A stretch of DNA of 64,000 bases from Lysobacteraceae bacterium NML91-0213. Its GTDB lineage: Bacteria; Pseudomonadota; Gammaproteobacteria; Xanthomonadales; Xanthomonadaceae. The notes under the pieces were generated by a model. It was given only the letters and a program-made list of their open reading frames with translations. It was not told the DNA's origin and did not search any database. Below are positions 35,493-47,867 of this stretch, in pieces. How positions within the stretch are numbered: the first letter of the stretch is position 1; every line of letters begins with the position of its first letter. Position numbers and translations under genes: made by a program. The stretch spans positions 41,208-105,207 of the forward strand of contig NWQL01000002.1 of NCBI GenBank assembly GCA_002798175.1, given 5' to 3'.

Positions 35493-35517
35493 AACCCCGC
35501 CCAGAGCGGGGTTTTTT
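35493..35517 (+). terminator. Rho-independent terminator of tRNA-Leu(CAG)
   Basis: Stem AACCCCGC / GCGGGGTT with a five-base loop, followed by a run of six T. Confidence 0.9.
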
Positions 35518-35617
35518 GTTGCCCGATGGTTCCGCTCGCCGACCGCATCGTCGACATGCCAGGACGATCGCATGCCGCATGACCGGGACGGGCCCCGGCC
35601 CGGTGCTGTCGCGCGGC

Positions 35618-35623
35618 TACAAT
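35618..35623 (+). promoter_or_regulatory. -10 element of cydDC
   Basis: TACAAT 38 bases before the cydD ATG. I looked for an FNR/ANR half-site (TTGAT...ATCAA) between 35518 and 35661 and saw none. Confidence 0.5.
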
Positions 35624-35661
35624 GGCCGCGCGCTCCGCGCCCCACCGTCGAACCGCCCTCC

Positions 35662-37392
35662 ATGGATCCAGCAGACGCGGCGGAACCGCTGCCGCAAGCC
35701 TCCGTTTCCCGTGCCGCCCAGATCCGCCGACTGGACGCGCTTGCCGCGCCGGTGCGCGGGCGCCTGCGCGTGGCCGGCGGTTGCACGGTGGCCGCGGGCT
35801 GGTTGCTGATCGCCCAGGCGGCGCTGGTCGCACTGCTGGTCCAGCGCGGGCTGGTCGAACGTGCGGACCCCACCACCCTCGTGCCCGCCCTGCTGGGGCT
35901 GGTTGCAGTGGGTCTCGCACGTGCCGGACTGCTGCTGAGCGCGCGGCGCTGTGCCGACGACGCGGGGACCGCATTGCGTGCAACCCTGCGCCGCACCCTG
36001 GCCGCGCGCGTGCTCGGTCGCGGTGCGCCATGGCTGCGGCGCCAGCGCAGTGGCGGGTTGAGCGAACTCACCGCAACCCACGTCGACGCGCTCGACGGGT
36101 ACTTCGGCGGCTACCTGCTGGCGCGGCTGGAAGTGATGCTGGTGCCGCTGGCGATGCTGGTCGTCGCCTTCCTGGTCGAACCGGTGGTCGGCGCACTGCT
36201 GCTGGTGACGATGCCGCTCGCACCCATCTTCATGATGCTGGTCGGTTTCGGCGCGCAGGCGGCCAGCCAGCGCCAGTTGCGTGCGCTGTCGCGGATGGGC
36301 GGGCACTTCGCCGACCGCCTGCGCGGGCTCGGCCTGATCCGCCTCTACGGTCGCGGCGATGCGGAACTGGCAGGAATCCTCGCTGCCGCCGAGGGACTGC
36401 GCGAGCGCAGCCTGAAGGTGCTGCGCATCGCCTTCCTGTCGTCGGCCGTGCTGGAGTTCTTCGCCTCGGTCAGCGTCGCGGTGATCGCGCTGTACCTGGG
36501 CATGAGCTATCTGGGAATGATCGACCTGCGTGGCGGTGCGCCACTGACGCTGGGCACCGGCCTGTTCCTGCTGCTGCTGGCGCCGGAGTTCTACGCACCG
36601 ATGCGGCGGCTGGCCGCGCACTACCACGACCGCGCCAGTGCGCTGGCGGCGCTCGAGGAGATCGAGCATGCACTGGCCGACGACGTCGGCCCGGAGCCGG
36701 CGGACGCGACCGGCGGCGACAGCCCGATCCCATCCACCCCCATGGCGGCGACATCCACCGCGGCGCCGGCGGTCATGCTGCACGGGATCAGCGTGCGCCA
36801 TGCCGGTGCCGCGAATGACGCGCTGTGCGCGCTCGACCTCCAGATCGCGCCCGGGGAGTTCATCGCGCTGGTGGGCGGCAGCGGCAGCGGCAAGAGCACG
36901 CTGCTGGAAGCGATCGCCGGCTGGCTGCCGCTGCGCGAAGGCCGGATCGTCATCGCGCCGCACGATGCGCGCGTCGGCTATGCACCCCAGCGGCCGTACC
37001 TGTTCCACGGCAGCATCGCCGACAACCTGCGCATTGCACGTCCCGACGCGGACCAGGCGTCGTTGCAGGCGGCTGCAGAAGCCGCGCAGGTCATGCGGTT
37101 CGCCACACGCCTGCCCGACGGCCTCGACACGGTGATCGGCGAACGCGGATTCGGCCTCTCCGGTGGCGAGGCCCGGCGCATCGCGCTGGCGCGGCTGTTC
37201 CTGCGCGATCCCGCACTCGCCCTGCTCGACGAACCCACCGCCTTCCTCGACCCGGAGACCGAGCGCGCGGTGCTCGATGCGCTGGTGGCCTTTGCACGCG
37301 GACGCACGCTGATCATGGCCACCCACAGCGATGCCGCCCTCGAAGCCGCCGGCCGTGTGGTGACGCTGGATGCCGCGGGTGGCCTGCGATGA
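35662..37392 (+). CDS. cydD: Thiol reductant ABC exporter subunit CydD
   Basis: 576 residues. With CydC it forms an ABC exporter of glutathione/cysteine needed to assemble cytochrome bd and periplasmic cytochromes. Six-helix membrane domain in the first ~330 residues (AAGWLLIAQAALVALLVQRG and later helices). After a Pro/Ala/Thr-rich linker comes the ATPase domain: Walker A GGSGSGKST (~404-412), YAPQRPYLFHGSIADNLR, signature LSGGEARRIALAR, Walker B ALALLDEPTAFLD and switch His in ATHSD. The ATG at 35662 fits the family; the longer frame from 35572 overlaps the promoter. It overlaps cydC by ATGA. Confidence 0.93.
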   Translation: MDPADAAEPLPQASVSRAAQIRRLDALAAPVRGRLRVAGGCTVAAGWLLIAQAALVALLVQRGLVERADPTTLVPALLGLVAVGLARAGLLLSARRCADDAGTALRATLRRTLAARVLGRGAPWLRRQRSGGLSELTATHVDALDGYFGGYLLARLEVMLVPLAMLVVAFLVEPVVGALLLVTMPLAPIFMMLVGFGAQAASQRQLRALSRMGGHFADRLRGLGLIRLYGRGDAELAGILAAAEGLRERSLKVLRIAFLSSAVLEFFASVSVAVIALYLGMSYLGMIDLRGGAPLTLGTGLFLLLLAPEFYAPMRRLAAHYHDRASALAALEEIEHALADDVGPEPADATGGDSPIPSTPMAATSTAAPAVMLHGISVRHAGAANDALCALDLQIAPGEFIALVGGSGSGKSTLLEAIAGWLPLREGRIVIAPHDARVGYAPQRPYLFHGSIADNLRIARPDADQASLQAAAEAAQVMRFATRLPDGLDTVIGERGFGLSGGEARRIALARLFLRDPALALLDEPTAFLDPETERAVLDALVAFARGRTLIMATHSDAALEAAGRVVTLDAAGGLR

Positions 37393-39065
37393 ATGTATCG
37401 ACCGGCACCGCATCGGTGTTCCGCCGGCATGCACTGCCGATCACGCTGGCGGTACTGCTGCTGGCGGTGACCGTGGCCGCCGGCACCGGGCTGCTGGCGC
37501 TGTCGGGCCATTTCCTCACCGCGGCCGCGCTGGCGGGCGGGCTGGGCACCGGTTTCAACTTCTTCGCGCCATCGGCCGGGATCCGCGCGCTGACCTTTGC
37601 GCGCATCGTGTCGCGCTACGCGGAAAAGCTCTACGGCCACGATGTCACCCTGCGCCTGGCGCGCGACCTGCGCGTGTGGTTCTTCGCCCGCGCGCTGCCG
37701 CAGGCGCCGCTCGGGCTGGGCCGCGAGCGGCTGGGCGACCTGCTGGCGCGGCTGGTTGGCGACATCGAAACCGCCGACGGCCTGCTGATCCGCGCGCTCG
37801 GGCCGCTGCTGGCGCTGGCGGCGATCACGGTGGCGGTGATCGCGGTGACTGCCCTGGTACTGCCGTCCGCCGCGCTCTGCCTGCTGGTGGCGGCGCTGGT
37901 GATTGCCGTGGGCGTGCCGGCAACAACCAGCTGGGGCGCACGCGATGCCGAACACGAACGTGCGGCCGCACGCGCCGGCCTGCGCCACGCGATGCAGGAG
38001 GGCATCGAAGGCGCGGCCGACCTGATCGCGCTGGATGCGCAGGCCGGGCAGCGTGCGCGGATCGATGCGGCCACCGACGTCCTCGCCCAGCGTGAATCAA
38101 GGCTGCTGCACCGGCTGTCATGGTCCGGGCTGGTGCACGCGCTGGTCGTCGCCGTCGCACTGCCGGCGCTGCTGTGGCTGCTGCTGGTCGCCCACCACGC
38201 CGGCGCCATCGGCACCGCGGCGGCGGCGGCGGTGCTGTTCGCCGGCGTGGCCCTGTTCGAGGTGGCCGCCGGTGTCGGCCAGGCCTGGCAGGCCCTGCGC
38301 GCCGCGCGTGCATCGTTGCGGCGGCTTGATGACATCGCGATGCGCGCAGCACCGGTGGGCACGCCTGCGGACGTGGTCGCGCTGCCGGCCCATGGCACGC
38401 TGCAGCTGTCGGGCGTGCGCTTCGACTGGGGCGGTGCCGCGCCACGCGCGGTGCTCGACGGCATCGACTTCGCCCTGCGGCCCGGCGAGCGCGTGGCGAT
38501 ATCCGGCGACAGCGGCGCAGGCAAGTCCTCGCTGATGGCGCTGCTGTTGCGCCTGCGCGATCCCGATGGCGGGCGGATCTCCTTCGGTGGGGTGGACCTG
38601 CGCGATGCGGACCTGGCGGACTGGCACCGCAGGCTCGCCTGGCTGCCGCAGGATGCGCCGGTGTTTGCCGGCAGCGTGCGCGACAACCTCGCCATGGGCG
38701 ATGCGGCGGCCGACGATGCCCGCATGTGGCAGGTGCTGGAGGCGGTCCGCCTGGGCGACGCGGTGCGCGGACTGCGCGGCGGCCTGGACGGCTGGATCGG
38801 CGAAGGCGGCAGCAGCCTCTCCGGCGGCCAGGCACGGCGGCTGGCGCTGGCGCGCGCGTTGCTGCGCGACGCACCGGTGCTGCTGCTCGACGAACCCACC
38901 GAAGGCCTGGACGTGGACACCGCGCACGCGCTTCTGCATGACGTCGCCCGCCTGTCCGAAGGCCGCAGCGTGCTGCTGATCAGCCACGACAGCCTGCCCG
39001 CCGGGGTCGTGCACCGGCGCTGCCGCCTGCGCGATGGCCGGCTGCAGGAGGCCGGCAACCCCTAG
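37389..39065 (+). CDS. cydC: Thiol reductant ABC exporter subunit CydC
   Basis: 558 residues, partner of CydD. Membrane domain with LAVLLLAVTVAAGTGLLALSG, the typical CydC FNFFAPSAGIRALTFARIVSRY segment, then the ATPase domain: Walker A GDSGAGKSS (~373-381), WLPQDAPVFAGSVRDNLAMG, signature LSGGQARRLALAR, Walker B VLLLDEPTEGLD and ISHDS. Start codon overlaps the cydD stop, so the two subunits are made in step. No cydAB is in the window. The neighbour on the other strand is an FNR-like oxygen regulator. Confidence 0.93.
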   Translation: MNVSTGTASVFRRHALPITLAVLLLAVTVAAGTGLLALSGHFLTAAALAGGLGTGFNFFAPSAGIRALTFARIVSRYAEKLYGHDVTLRLARDLRVWFFARALPQAPLGLGRERLGDLLARLVGDIETADGLLIRALGPLLALAAITVAVIAVTALVLPSAALCLLVAALVIAVGVPATTSWGARDAEHERAAARAGLRHAMQEGIEGAADLIALDAQAGQRARIDAATDVLAQRESRLLHRLSWSGLVHALVVAVALPALLWLLLVAHHAGAIGTAAAAAVLFAGVALFEVAAGVGQAWQALRAARASLRRLDDIAMRAAPVGTPADVVALPAHGTLQLSGVRFDWGGAAPRAVLDGIDFALRPGERVAISGDSGAGKSSLMALLLRLRDPDGGRISFGGVDLRDADLADWHRRLAWLPQDAPVFAGSVRDNLAMGDAAADDARMWQVLEAVRLGDAVRGLRGGLDGWIGEGGSSLSGGQARRLALARALLRDAPVLLLDEPTEGLDVDTAHALLHDVARLSEGRSVLLISHDSLPAGVVHRRCRLRDGRLQEAGNP

Positions 39066-39091
39066 CCTGCGGGCGCTGCGCCGGAACGGGA

Positions 39092-39859
39092 TCAGCCCGG
39101 GGACTGCACCAGCGCACGCAGCCGTTCGGGCGCGCGCAGTTCGATGTGGTGCGGGTCATCGAAATGCACGTACTCCTCGCGCCGCAGCCGGGTGAAGCTG
39201 CGGCTGACGGTCTCCACCGTCAGCCCGAGATGGTCGGCAATGTCCGCGCGCGTCATCGGCAGTTCGACGCGGCCGGCCTCGCCGCCGCGCTGCTGCTGGC
39301 GCGCCGCCATGTCGAGCAGGAAGCCGGCAAGGCGTTCGAGCGGGGTCATCCGTGCCAGGGCCATCTGGCTGGATTCGCTGGCATCCAGCGCGTGGAACGC
39401 ATGGTCGAGCACGCCGGCGCCGAGTTCCGGGTGCCGCTCGCACAACGCGCGCATGCCCTGCAGCGGGAACGCGCACAGCGCGGTGTCGCTGATCGCCTCG
39501 ATCGTGTGCCGGTGCGTCAGCGACCCGGTCAGGCCGATGAAGTCGCCCGCCTGCAGGAAGCCGGCCACCAGGCGGCGGCCGTCGGCCAGCACCCGCACCT
39601 GGCGCAGCATGCCGCTGGTCACCGTATAGACCTCGCGCCGTGGCGCGCCCTCGCGCGCCAGCGTGGCACCGGCCGGCAGCCGCAACCTGCCGGCAGCCGC
39701 CTCCAGGTCACGCGTTTCCTCCTGCGGCAACGACGCGCACACCGACAGGTGCCGGGCAAGGCACCCGTCGCAGCCGACGTGCGGCTCTCGTCGTGGTGCA
39801 TCGGTGTGCCCGCGGACTCCCTGTGGAGGCGCCTGCGGGCTGGCGCGGTTGCTCATCAT
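39092..39859 (-). CDS. FNR-like Crp-family transcriptional regulator with candidate [4Fe-4S] cysteines
   Basis: 255 residues. Cys30, Cys33 and Cys41 form a C-x2-C-x7-C cluster ([12 protein letters not shown]), and Cys129 (TALCAFP) sits where E. coli FNR has Cys122. The spacing differs from E. coli FNR (x5) and is closer to the FnrN/FnrL group. Cyclic-nucleotide-fold sensor domain (about 45-165), dimerisation helix, then an HTH with [18 protein letters not shown]. Its E..SR recognition pattern is that of FNR and predicts a TTGAT-N4-ATCAA-type site. Start: two adjacent ATGs with GGAG upstream. Likely an oxygen-responsive regulator of respiration, including perhaps cydDC. Confidence 0.85.
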   Translation of the reverse strand: MMSNRASPQAPPQGVRGHTDAPRREPHVGCDGCLARHLSVCASLPQEETRDLEAAAGRLRLPAGATLAREGAPRREVYTVTSGMLRQVRVLADGRRLVAGFLQAGDFIGLTGSLTHRHTIEAISDTALCAFPLQGMRALCERHPELGAGVLDHAFHALDASESSQMALARMTPLERLAGFLLDMAARQQQRGGEAGRVELPMTRADIADHLGLTVETVSRSFTRLRREEYVHFDDPHHIELRAPERLRALVQSPG

Positions 39860-39879
39860 GGACTCCGTCGCGGCCGGTC

Positions 39880-39885
39880 ATTCTA
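39880..39885 (-). promoter_or_regulatory. -10 element of the FNR-like regulator gene
   Basis: TAGAAT on the minus strand, 21 bases before the first ATG. Confidence 0.55.
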
Positions 39886-39917
39886 TCCAACCGCGGCGTG
39901 AAGCCGGGCCGCGCCGG

Positions 39918-39923
39918 TAGAAT
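39918..39923 (+). promoter_or_regulatory. -10 element of parC
   Basis: TAGAAT 29 bases before the parC ATG, 33 bases from the opposing -10 of the regulator, so the two promoters face apart within about 90 bases. Confidence 0.55.
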
Positions 39924-39951
39924 CGGCGGTTTCCCCGCAGTACCGGTCCCG

Positions 39952-42195
<2,244 letters not shown>

Positions 42196-42410
42196 CACAA
42201 CGACGGCGGCCTGTCCGATTGCTTCAGCCTTCTCCCGCCTGCGGGAGACGGACCGGCAGGACTGCCGATCTGGACGGCACAGCCGCCCGAAGGGTGAGCG
42301 CCATGGATGGCGCGAATCCAGGTGGCCGGAAGGGCCGGACAAGGGAGTGCCCGGGCGGCACGCCCATGGATCCCCGCCCGCGGCGGGGATGACGCAGGCC
42401 GTCCTGCTGG
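42196..42410. repeat. Intergenic region with palindromes, probably dispersed repeats
   Basis: Gene-free gap between parC and the convergent bacterioferritin gene. It contains a CTCCCGC / GCGGGAG hairpin near 42231-42247 that could end parC transcription. It also holds a perfect palindrome at 42298-42313 (arms GCGCCAT / ATGGCGC around GG), and a CCCCGCC...GGCGGGG hairpin near 42371-42388. The CCATGGATGG core of the palindrome recurs inside the repeats at 49744-50067. Such CTCCCGC.GCGGGAG hairpins are common dispersed elements in this family by my recollection. Confidence 0.45.
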
Positions 42411-42908
42411 CTAGTGCGCGCCCGCGTCGGTCCCGCCGGCCTCGCCCATCCTGCTCTGCTGGTAGTTCTCCAGGCCGATCATCCGGATCAGGCGCAGCTG
42501 CTGCTCCAGCCAGTAGGTGTGGTCTTCCTCGGTGTCGGCGAGCTGGGTCACCAGCACTTCGCGGCTCACGTAGTCCTGGTGCTGTTCGCACAGCGCGATG
42601 CCGCGGGCGAGATCACCGCGCACCTTGTATTCGAGGTCGAGGTCACGCTGCAGCATCTCCTCCACCGTGCGCCCGGGCTCGAACGCATGCGGACGCATGT
42701 CGGGATCGCCCTCGAGGAACAGGATCCGCCGCAGCAGCGCATCCGCGTGCTGGGTCTCCTCCTCCATCTCGTGGTTGATGCGCTGGTACAGCTGGTGCAG
42801 CCCGAGGTCCTCGTAGCGGCGCGAATGCAGGAAGTACTGGTCGCGCGCGGCAAGTTCGCCGCGAAGCAGCTCCTTCAGGTATTCGATGACTTCGGGGTGA
42901 CCCTTCAT
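42411..42908 (-). CDS. bfr: Bacterioferritin-type ferritin without the haem-ligand Met
   Basis: 165 residues. Iron-storage 24-mer subunit. Ferroxidase ligands Glu18, Glu51, His54, a Glu near 93-94, Glu127 and His130 are all in place ([38 protein letters not shown]). At the position of the haem-binding Met52 of E. coli Bfr there is Thr52 (EETQH). So this is either a haem-free subunit that mixes with a Met52 partner, as in species with two Bfr subunits, or a haem-free homopolymer. ATG at 42906-42908. Convergent with parC, divergent from the acylase. Confidence 0.87.
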   Translation of the reverse strand: MKGHPEVIEYLKELLRGELAARDQYFLHSRRYEDLGLHQLYQRINHEMEEETQHADALLRRILFLEGDPDMRPHAFEPGRTVEEMLQRDLDLEYKVRGDLARGIALCEQHQDYVSREVLVTQLADTEEDHTYWLEQQLRLIRMIGLENYQQSRMGEAGGTDAGAH

Positions 42909-43034
42909 GACGCGACCTCTCGACGGACAGCTGGACGGCCGGAGTATGCCGGCTTGTGCGCGCACGCGATCGGATGAGAATCCGTCCGAGTCGCATTCGC
43001 GTCGCAGGGCCGTGGTTTGCGGGCGTGGTGCTCC

Positions 43035-43040
43035 TAGAAT
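43035..43040 (+). promoter_or_regulatory. -10 element of the penicillin acylase gene
   Basis: TAGAAT 26 bases before the ATG; an AGGGGA ribosome-binding site follows at 43055-43060. Confidence 0.55.
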
Positions 43041-43065
43041 CGGACGTTCGACGAAGGGGAACGGA

Positions 43066-45609
43066 ATGCGGCCTGGATTCCGGCGGATGCTGCGCGCGGG
43101 CGCGCTGTTGCTGATCACGATGGTTCTGCTGGCGATCCTCGCCGCGTGGCTGATGGTGCGCGGCAGCGTGCCGCGGCTGGAGGGCGACTCCGCCCTCGAC
43201 GGCCTGACCGCCCCGGTGTCGGTGAGCCGCGACGCGCTGGGGGTGGTGACCATCGAGGCGCGCAGCGAGGACGACGCCATACGTGCGCTCGGCTGGGTGC
43301 ACGCCCAGGAGCGCTACTTCGAGATGGACCTGATGCGGCGGGTGCCGGCAGGCGAGCTGTCGGCGCTGTTCGGCGCGCGGGCGCTGGAGGTCGATCGCAC
43401 CAACCGCATGCACCGCATGCGCGCACGCGTCGAGGCGCGCCTGCCGGAGATCGCGGCCGGTCGCGAGGCGCCGCTGCAGGCCTATGTGGAGGGCGTCAAT
43501 GCCGGCCGCGATGCCCTGCGCGTGCGCCCGTGGCCCTATCTGCTGCTGCGTCAGGCGCCCCGGCCCTGGACGGCGGCGGACTCGGTGCTGGCCGGCTACG
43601 CGATGTACTTCGACCTGCAGGATGCCGGCAACGCGCGCGAACTGGCGCTGGCACGCCTGCGCGAGCAGTTGCCACCGCCGCTGTACGCACTGCTCACCCA
43701 TGCCGGCAGCAGCTGGGACGCGCCGCTGTCAGGCACGGCGTGGGGCAATGCACCGCTGCCCGATGCTGCAACGGTCGACCTGCGCGCGCTGCCGGCGCCT
43801 CCGCTGGATACCCCGGTGGCACCGCCGCAGCGGTTGATCGGATTGGTGCCGGGGATGCGCGGGAGCGGCGTTGGCGGGTCGCCCGCGGCGATCGACCTCA
43901 TGCCCGGCAGCAACAGCTTCGCGGTCTCGGGCCGTCTGACCGCCGACGGCCGCGCCCTGGTCGCGGACGACATGCACCTGGGGCTGCGCGCGCCAAACAT
44001 CTGGTTCCGCGTGCGCCTGCGTTATCCCGACCCGGCGGCGCCGGATGGGCGGGTCGACGTCACCGGATTCACCCTGCCGGGGCTGCCCGCGGTGATCGTC
44101 GGCAGCACCGGCCACGTGGCCTGGGGCTTCACCAACAGCTATGGCGATTACCTGGACTGGCAGCGCGTGCGGCCCTGCGCGAAGCCGGGGCCGATCGCCA
44201 TCGACGGCTGCACCGCCTACGTGCGCCATGAGGAACGCATTGCCGTCGCCGGCGGCGACGCGGTGACCGTGGCGGTCGACGAAACCGACTGGGGGCCGAT
44301 CCTGCACCGCGAGGCCGATGGCAGTGCGCTGTCGCTGCGCTGGGTGGCCCACCTGCCCGGCGCGCTGGATTTCGGGCTCGCCGCGTTCGTGCGCGCCCGC
44401 AACCTCGACCAGCTGCTGCTGCTTGCCGACCGCACCGCCACGCCAACCCAGAACCTGGTGGCCGGCGACCGCCATGGCGCGATCGCCTGGCGGCTGCTGG
44501 GCCCGCTGCCACAGCGCGCGCCGGAATGCGACGGAGCGGGCATCTCCACCGCGCCCGGCGCTGCTGGCGATGCGCCGGCCTGCGCCCCCTGGACGATCGC
44601 CACCAACGCCTCGCCACTGCTGCGCTCGCCCACGGCCGACCGTCTGTGGACTGCCAACAACCGCATCGTCGACGGCGACGGGTTGCGCCGGATCGGTGAT
44701 GGCGGCGCCACCCTCGGCGCCCGCGCCCATCAGATCCGCGACGCCCTGTTCGCCCGGGAACGCTTCGACGAACACGACCTGCTGGACATCCAGCTCGACG
44801 ATCGCGCGCTGCTGATGACGCGCTGGTGGGAGCTTCTGCGCACGCTCGCCGGTCACCACGCGGGCGCCGGCAACGACGATGGCGGCACTCCCGCGCTGCG
44901 CGCCCTTGCCGCCGCGGCCCGGGACTGGAGCGGTCACGCCGATGTCGATTCCGCGGCCTACCGCATCGTGCGTGCGTGGCGGCTGGCCGTGCATGCGCGG
45001 ATCGCCGACGGGCTGGCCGCACCCGCCCTGGCCACCCTCGGCAGCGACTTCGCGCTGCCATCGTTGCCGCACCTGGAGGGCGTGGCGTGGCCGCTGGTCG
45101 GCGCGCGCCCCGCGCACCTGCTGCCGCGCCGCTACAGCTGTGCGACGCGCGCCCCGGATGACGCCCGCTGCGACGATGCCGGCGATGGCTGGACCGCGCT
45201 GTTCGAGGACGCGGCACTGGAAGTGCGTGACGAGCTCGGCCAGGCGGGGCCGTTGCAGGCGCGGAGCTGGGGCGAGCGCAACACCGCGGCGATCTGCCAC
45301 CCGCTGGCGGGTGCGATCCCGGTGCTCGGGCGTCGACTGCTGTGCATGCCCGCCACGCCGTTGCCGGGCGACAGCATGATGCCGCGGGTGCAGGGGCCGG
45401 GCTTCGGCGCCTCGCAACGGATGGTGGTGGCACCGGGCCACGAGACGGATGGCATCGCCCACATGCCGGGCGGCCAGAGCGGGCACCCGCTGTCGCCGTT
45501 CTGGGGCGCCGGGCAGGACGACTGGGCACATGGCCGCGCCTCGCCGTTCCTGCCGGGCGAGGCACGCCATACGCTGCGACTGTTGCCGGGCGGCGCCGCG
45601 GCGGACTGA
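43066..45609 (+). CDS. Penicillin acylase family protein (Ntn hydrolase, S45)
   Basis: 847 residues. Autoprocessed amidase of the penicillin G/cephalosporin/acyl-homoserine-lactone acylase family. An N-terminal helix ([23 protein letters not shown]) acts as signal or anchor, followed by the alpha chain and a spacer. The nucleophile is Ser282 in [12 protein letters not shown], where cleavage would free the beta chain. [36 protein letters not shown] and the oxyanion-site Asn-containing GFTNSYGD follow. The natural substrate may be an AHL or other acyl amide; sequence does not decide. Convergent with the nitroreductase. Confidence 0.9.
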   Translation: MRPGFRRMLRAGALLLITMVLLAILAAWLMVRGSVPRLEGDSALDGLTAPVSVSRDALGVVTIEARSEDDAIRALGWVHAQERYFEMDLMRRVPAGELSALFGARALEVDRTNRMHRMRARVEARLPEIAAGREAPLQAYVEGVNAGRDALRVRPWPYLLLRQAPRPWTAADSVLAGYAMYFDLQDAGNARELALARLREQLPPPLYALLTHAGSSWDAPLSGTAWGNAPLPDAATVDLRALPAPPLDTPVAPPQRLIGLVPGMRGSGVGGSPAAIDLMPGSNSFAVSGRLTADGRALVADDMHLGLRAPNIWFRVRLRYPDPAAPDGRVDVTGFTLPGLPAVIVGSTGHVAWGFTNSYGDYLDWQRVRPCAKPGPIAIDGCTAYVRHEERIAVAGGDAVTVAVDETDWGPILHREADGSALSLRWVAHLPGALDFGLAAFVRARNLDQLLLLADRTATPTQNLVAGDRHGAIAWRLLGPLPQRAPECDGAGISTAPGAAGDAPACAPWTIATNASPLLRSPTADRLWTANNRIVDGDGLRRIGDGGATLGARAHQIRDALFARERFDEHDLLDIQLDDRALLMTRWWELLRTLAGHHAGAGNDDGGTPALRALAAAARDWSGHADVDSAAYRIVRAWRLAVHARIADGLAAPALATLGSDFALPSLPHLEGVAWPLVGARPAHLLPRRYSCATRAPDDARCDDAGDGWTALFEDAALEVRDELGQAGPLQARSWGERNTAAICHPLAGAIPVLGRRLLCMPATPLPGDSMMPRVQGPGFGASQRMVVAPGHETDGIAHMPGGQSGHPLSPFWGAGQDDWAHGRASPFLPGEARHTLRLLPGGAAAD

Positions 45610-45666
45610 CGGCAGGGGTCGCCGGGCAACACGCTACGGCCGAGGTCCGGCGGCGGCCGGGATCGC

Positions 45667-46266
45667 TCAGCCGAACACGCGGAAGCGGGTGCTGTCGTCG
45701 ATGAAGGTCTTCTCGCCGACCGGACCGGCGTTGGCGCCGAACGGCATCTGCGCGCGCAGCTTCCAGCTGGCCGGCAGGTTCCAGGCCCGTGCGGCGGCCT
45801 CGTCGGGCAGCGGGTTGTAGTGCTGCAGGCTGGCGCCGATGCCGGCGTCGGCCAGCGCGGTCCAGACCGCGAACTGGGCAATGCCGCTGCCGTGTTCCGA
45901 CCACACCGGGAAGTTGTCGGCGTACAGCGGGAACTGCTCCTGCAGCCCCTTGACCACGTCCTGGTCCTCGTAGAACAGCACGGTGCCGGCCCCGGCCGCG
46001 AAGCTGTCGATCTTCTGCCCGGTGGCGGCAAAGGCATCCTCCGGAACGATCCGGCGCAGCGCCTCGCGCACGATCTCCCAGAAGCGCCGGCTCTCGTCGC
46101 CGAACAGGATCACCGCCCGCGAACTCTGCGAATTGAACGACGACGGCGACTGGCGTACCGCCTCCTGGATCAGCGCGGTGGTCTCCTCGCGCGACAGCGG
46201 AAGCTCCGGACCCAGTGCGTACTGGCTGCGGCGGCGGCGGATGGCATCGAGAAACGTCTGGGACAT
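45667..46266 (-). CDS. Nitroreductase family protein, Frm2/Hbn1-like
   Basis: 199 residues, FMN-dependent oxidoreductase. MSQTFLDAIRRRRSQYALG, PSSFNSQSSRAVILFG and FAAGAGTVLFYEDQDVV match the subgroup named after yeast Frm2 and bacterial YdgI-type enzymes. The ATG at 46264-46266 suits the family start. A 237-base gap to fabV upstream suggests it has its own promoter, though I saw no clear -10. Substrate unknown; quinone or nitroaromatic reduction is typical. Confidence 0.83.
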   Translation of the reverse strand: MSQTFLDAIRRRRSQYALGPELPLSREETTALIQEAVRQSPSSFNSQSSRAVILFGDESRRFWEIVREALRRIVPEDAFAATGQKIDSFAAGAGTVLFYEDQDVVKGLQEQFPLYADNFPVWSEHGSGIAQFAVWTALADAGIGASLQHYNPLPDEAAARAWNLPASWKLRAQMPFGANAGPVGEKTFIDDSTRFRVFG

Positions 46267-46503
46267 GGATTGACACTCACTGCTGAAGGATGTGCAAAGC
46301 CTATGGACGTCTGCTTGGAACAAACAGAACGACCGCCGGGACGTATCGTTGCATCGGCGCAATCGGGCAACGACCGATCGGTGATGGACGGTGCCCGGCG
46401 GCCACGTGCAGGCCCGGCAGGTGCCCGGGTTGGGCGCCATGCCGGGTGCCTGCCCTTCGCCGGACACGTGGACGGCGCGGGCCCGTGCCCGCAGGGATCG
46501 GGG

Positions 46504-47712
46504 TCAGGTCAGCTCGATGACGTCGAAATCGGCGACCGGATCCACATCGGCGTCGTAGTCGACATCGTCGCGCTCAAAGCCGAACAGCTTCAGGAACTCG
46601 TGCTTGTAGCTGGCGTAGTCGGTCAGCTCGAACAGGTTGCCGGTGTCGACCTGCGGCCACACCGCCTGGCACTGCGCCTGCACGTCGTCACGCAGTTCCC
46701 AGTCGTCGAGGCGGAACCGGCCCTCTTCATCCACGGCGCCGGCGGTGCCGTCCTCGCGGTACATGCGCTCGCGGAACAGGCGGTCGAGCTGCTCGATGGT
46801 GCCCTCGTGCAGGCCCTTTTCCTTCATCACCTTGAAGACGATGGCGATGTAGAGCGGCAGCACCGGGATCGCCGCGCTGGCCTGGGTGACCACGGACTTC
46901 AGCACCGCGACATTGGCGCTGCCGCCCTTCGCGGCGAGCTTCGCGTCGAGGCGACGGGCAGTGGCGTCGAGATCGGCCTTGGCGCGGCCAAGCGCACCGT
47001 GCCAGTAGATCGGCCAGGTGATCTCGGTACCGATATAGCTGAAGGCCACGGTCCTGGCGCCATCGGCGAGCACGCCGGCGGCATCGAGCGCGTCGATCCA
47101 CAGCTGCCAGTCCTGGCCGCCCATCACCGCGACGGTGTCCTCGATCTCCTGCTCGCTGGCCGGTTCGATCGTGGCTTCGATCACCTGGTCGCGATTGGTG
47201 TCGATGGCGGTCGAGGTGTAGGCCTCGCCGATCGGCTTGAGCGCCGAGCGCTTGACCTCGCCGGTATCGGGCAGTCTGCGCACGGGAGACGCCAGCGAAT
47301 AGACCACCAGGTCCACCTGCCCGCCCATCTCGTCGCGGATCAGCTCGATGACCTTTTCGCGCGCGGCGTCGGAGAAGGCATCGCCATTGATCGAACGGCT
47401 GTACAGGCCGGCGGCCTTGGCCTCGTGGTCGAACGCGGCCGCGTTGTACCAGCCGGCGGTGCCGGGCTTCCTGTCGGTGCCCGGCTTTTCGAAGAACACG
47501 CCGAGGGTGTCCGCGCCGAAGCCGAACGCCGCGCTGATGCGCGCGGCCAGGCCATAGCCGCTGGACGCGCCGATCACCAGCACCTTCTTCGGCCCATCGG
47601 CCCGCACGCCCTGCGCCTTCGTCGCCGCGATCTGGTCGCGCACGTTGAGCGCGCAGCCGGTCGGGTGGGTGGTGGTGCAGATGAAGCCGCGGACCTTGGG
47701 TTGGATGATCAC
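46504..47712 (-). CDS. fabV: Trans-2-enoyl-ACP/CoA reductase FabV
   Basis: 402 residues starting at a GTG (47710-47712) so that the protein begins (M)[16 protein letters not shown], the family N-terminus; longer frames extend beyond it. NADH-dependent final reduction of fatty-acid elongation, intrinsically resistant to triclosan. Cofactor motif GASSGYGL and the Y-x8-K active site, Tyr236 to Lys245 ([10 protein letters not shown]), fit the Xanthomonas oryzae enzyme numbering. A GAG triplet nine bases before the GTG is a weak ribosome-binding site. No fabI is seen in the window. Confidence 0.95.
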   Translation of the reverse strand: MIIQPKVRGFICTTTHPTGCALNVRDQIAATKAQGVRADGPKKVLVIGASSGYGLAARISAAFGFGADTLGVFFEKPGTDRKPGTAGWYNAAAFDHEAKAAGLYSRSINGDAFSDAAREKVIELIRDEMGGQVDLVVYSLASPVRRLPDTGEVKRSALKPIGEAYTSTAIDTNRDQVIEATIEPASEQEIEDTVAVMGGQDWQLWIDALDAAGVLADGARTVAFSYIGTEITWPIYWHGALGRAKADLDATARRLDAKLAAKGGSANVAVLKSVVTQASAAIPVLPLYIAIVFKVMKEKGLHEGTIEQLDRLFRERMYREDGTAGAVDEEGRFRLDDWELRDDVQAQCQAVWPQVDTGNLFELTDYASYKHEFLKLFGFERDDVDYDADVDPVADFDVIELT

Positions 47713-47867
47713 GGTGTACTCGTTGCCAGTCGGACGGACCGGCAAGTCTACTGCGCGCCCGGTGGCCACCGTCCGTACGCGGGTCGATGGTGCGGCGCCC
47801 GGCGCCGGGGAAACCACGCGATGGCCAGCGCGACGGATGCGCCGGACGCGGTTCGGCGAGCGGGTGC

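Noticed and set aside
35518-35661. FNR/ANR binding site in the cydD promoter region
   Set aside because: No TTGAT...ATCAA-like dyad was found on reading both strands.
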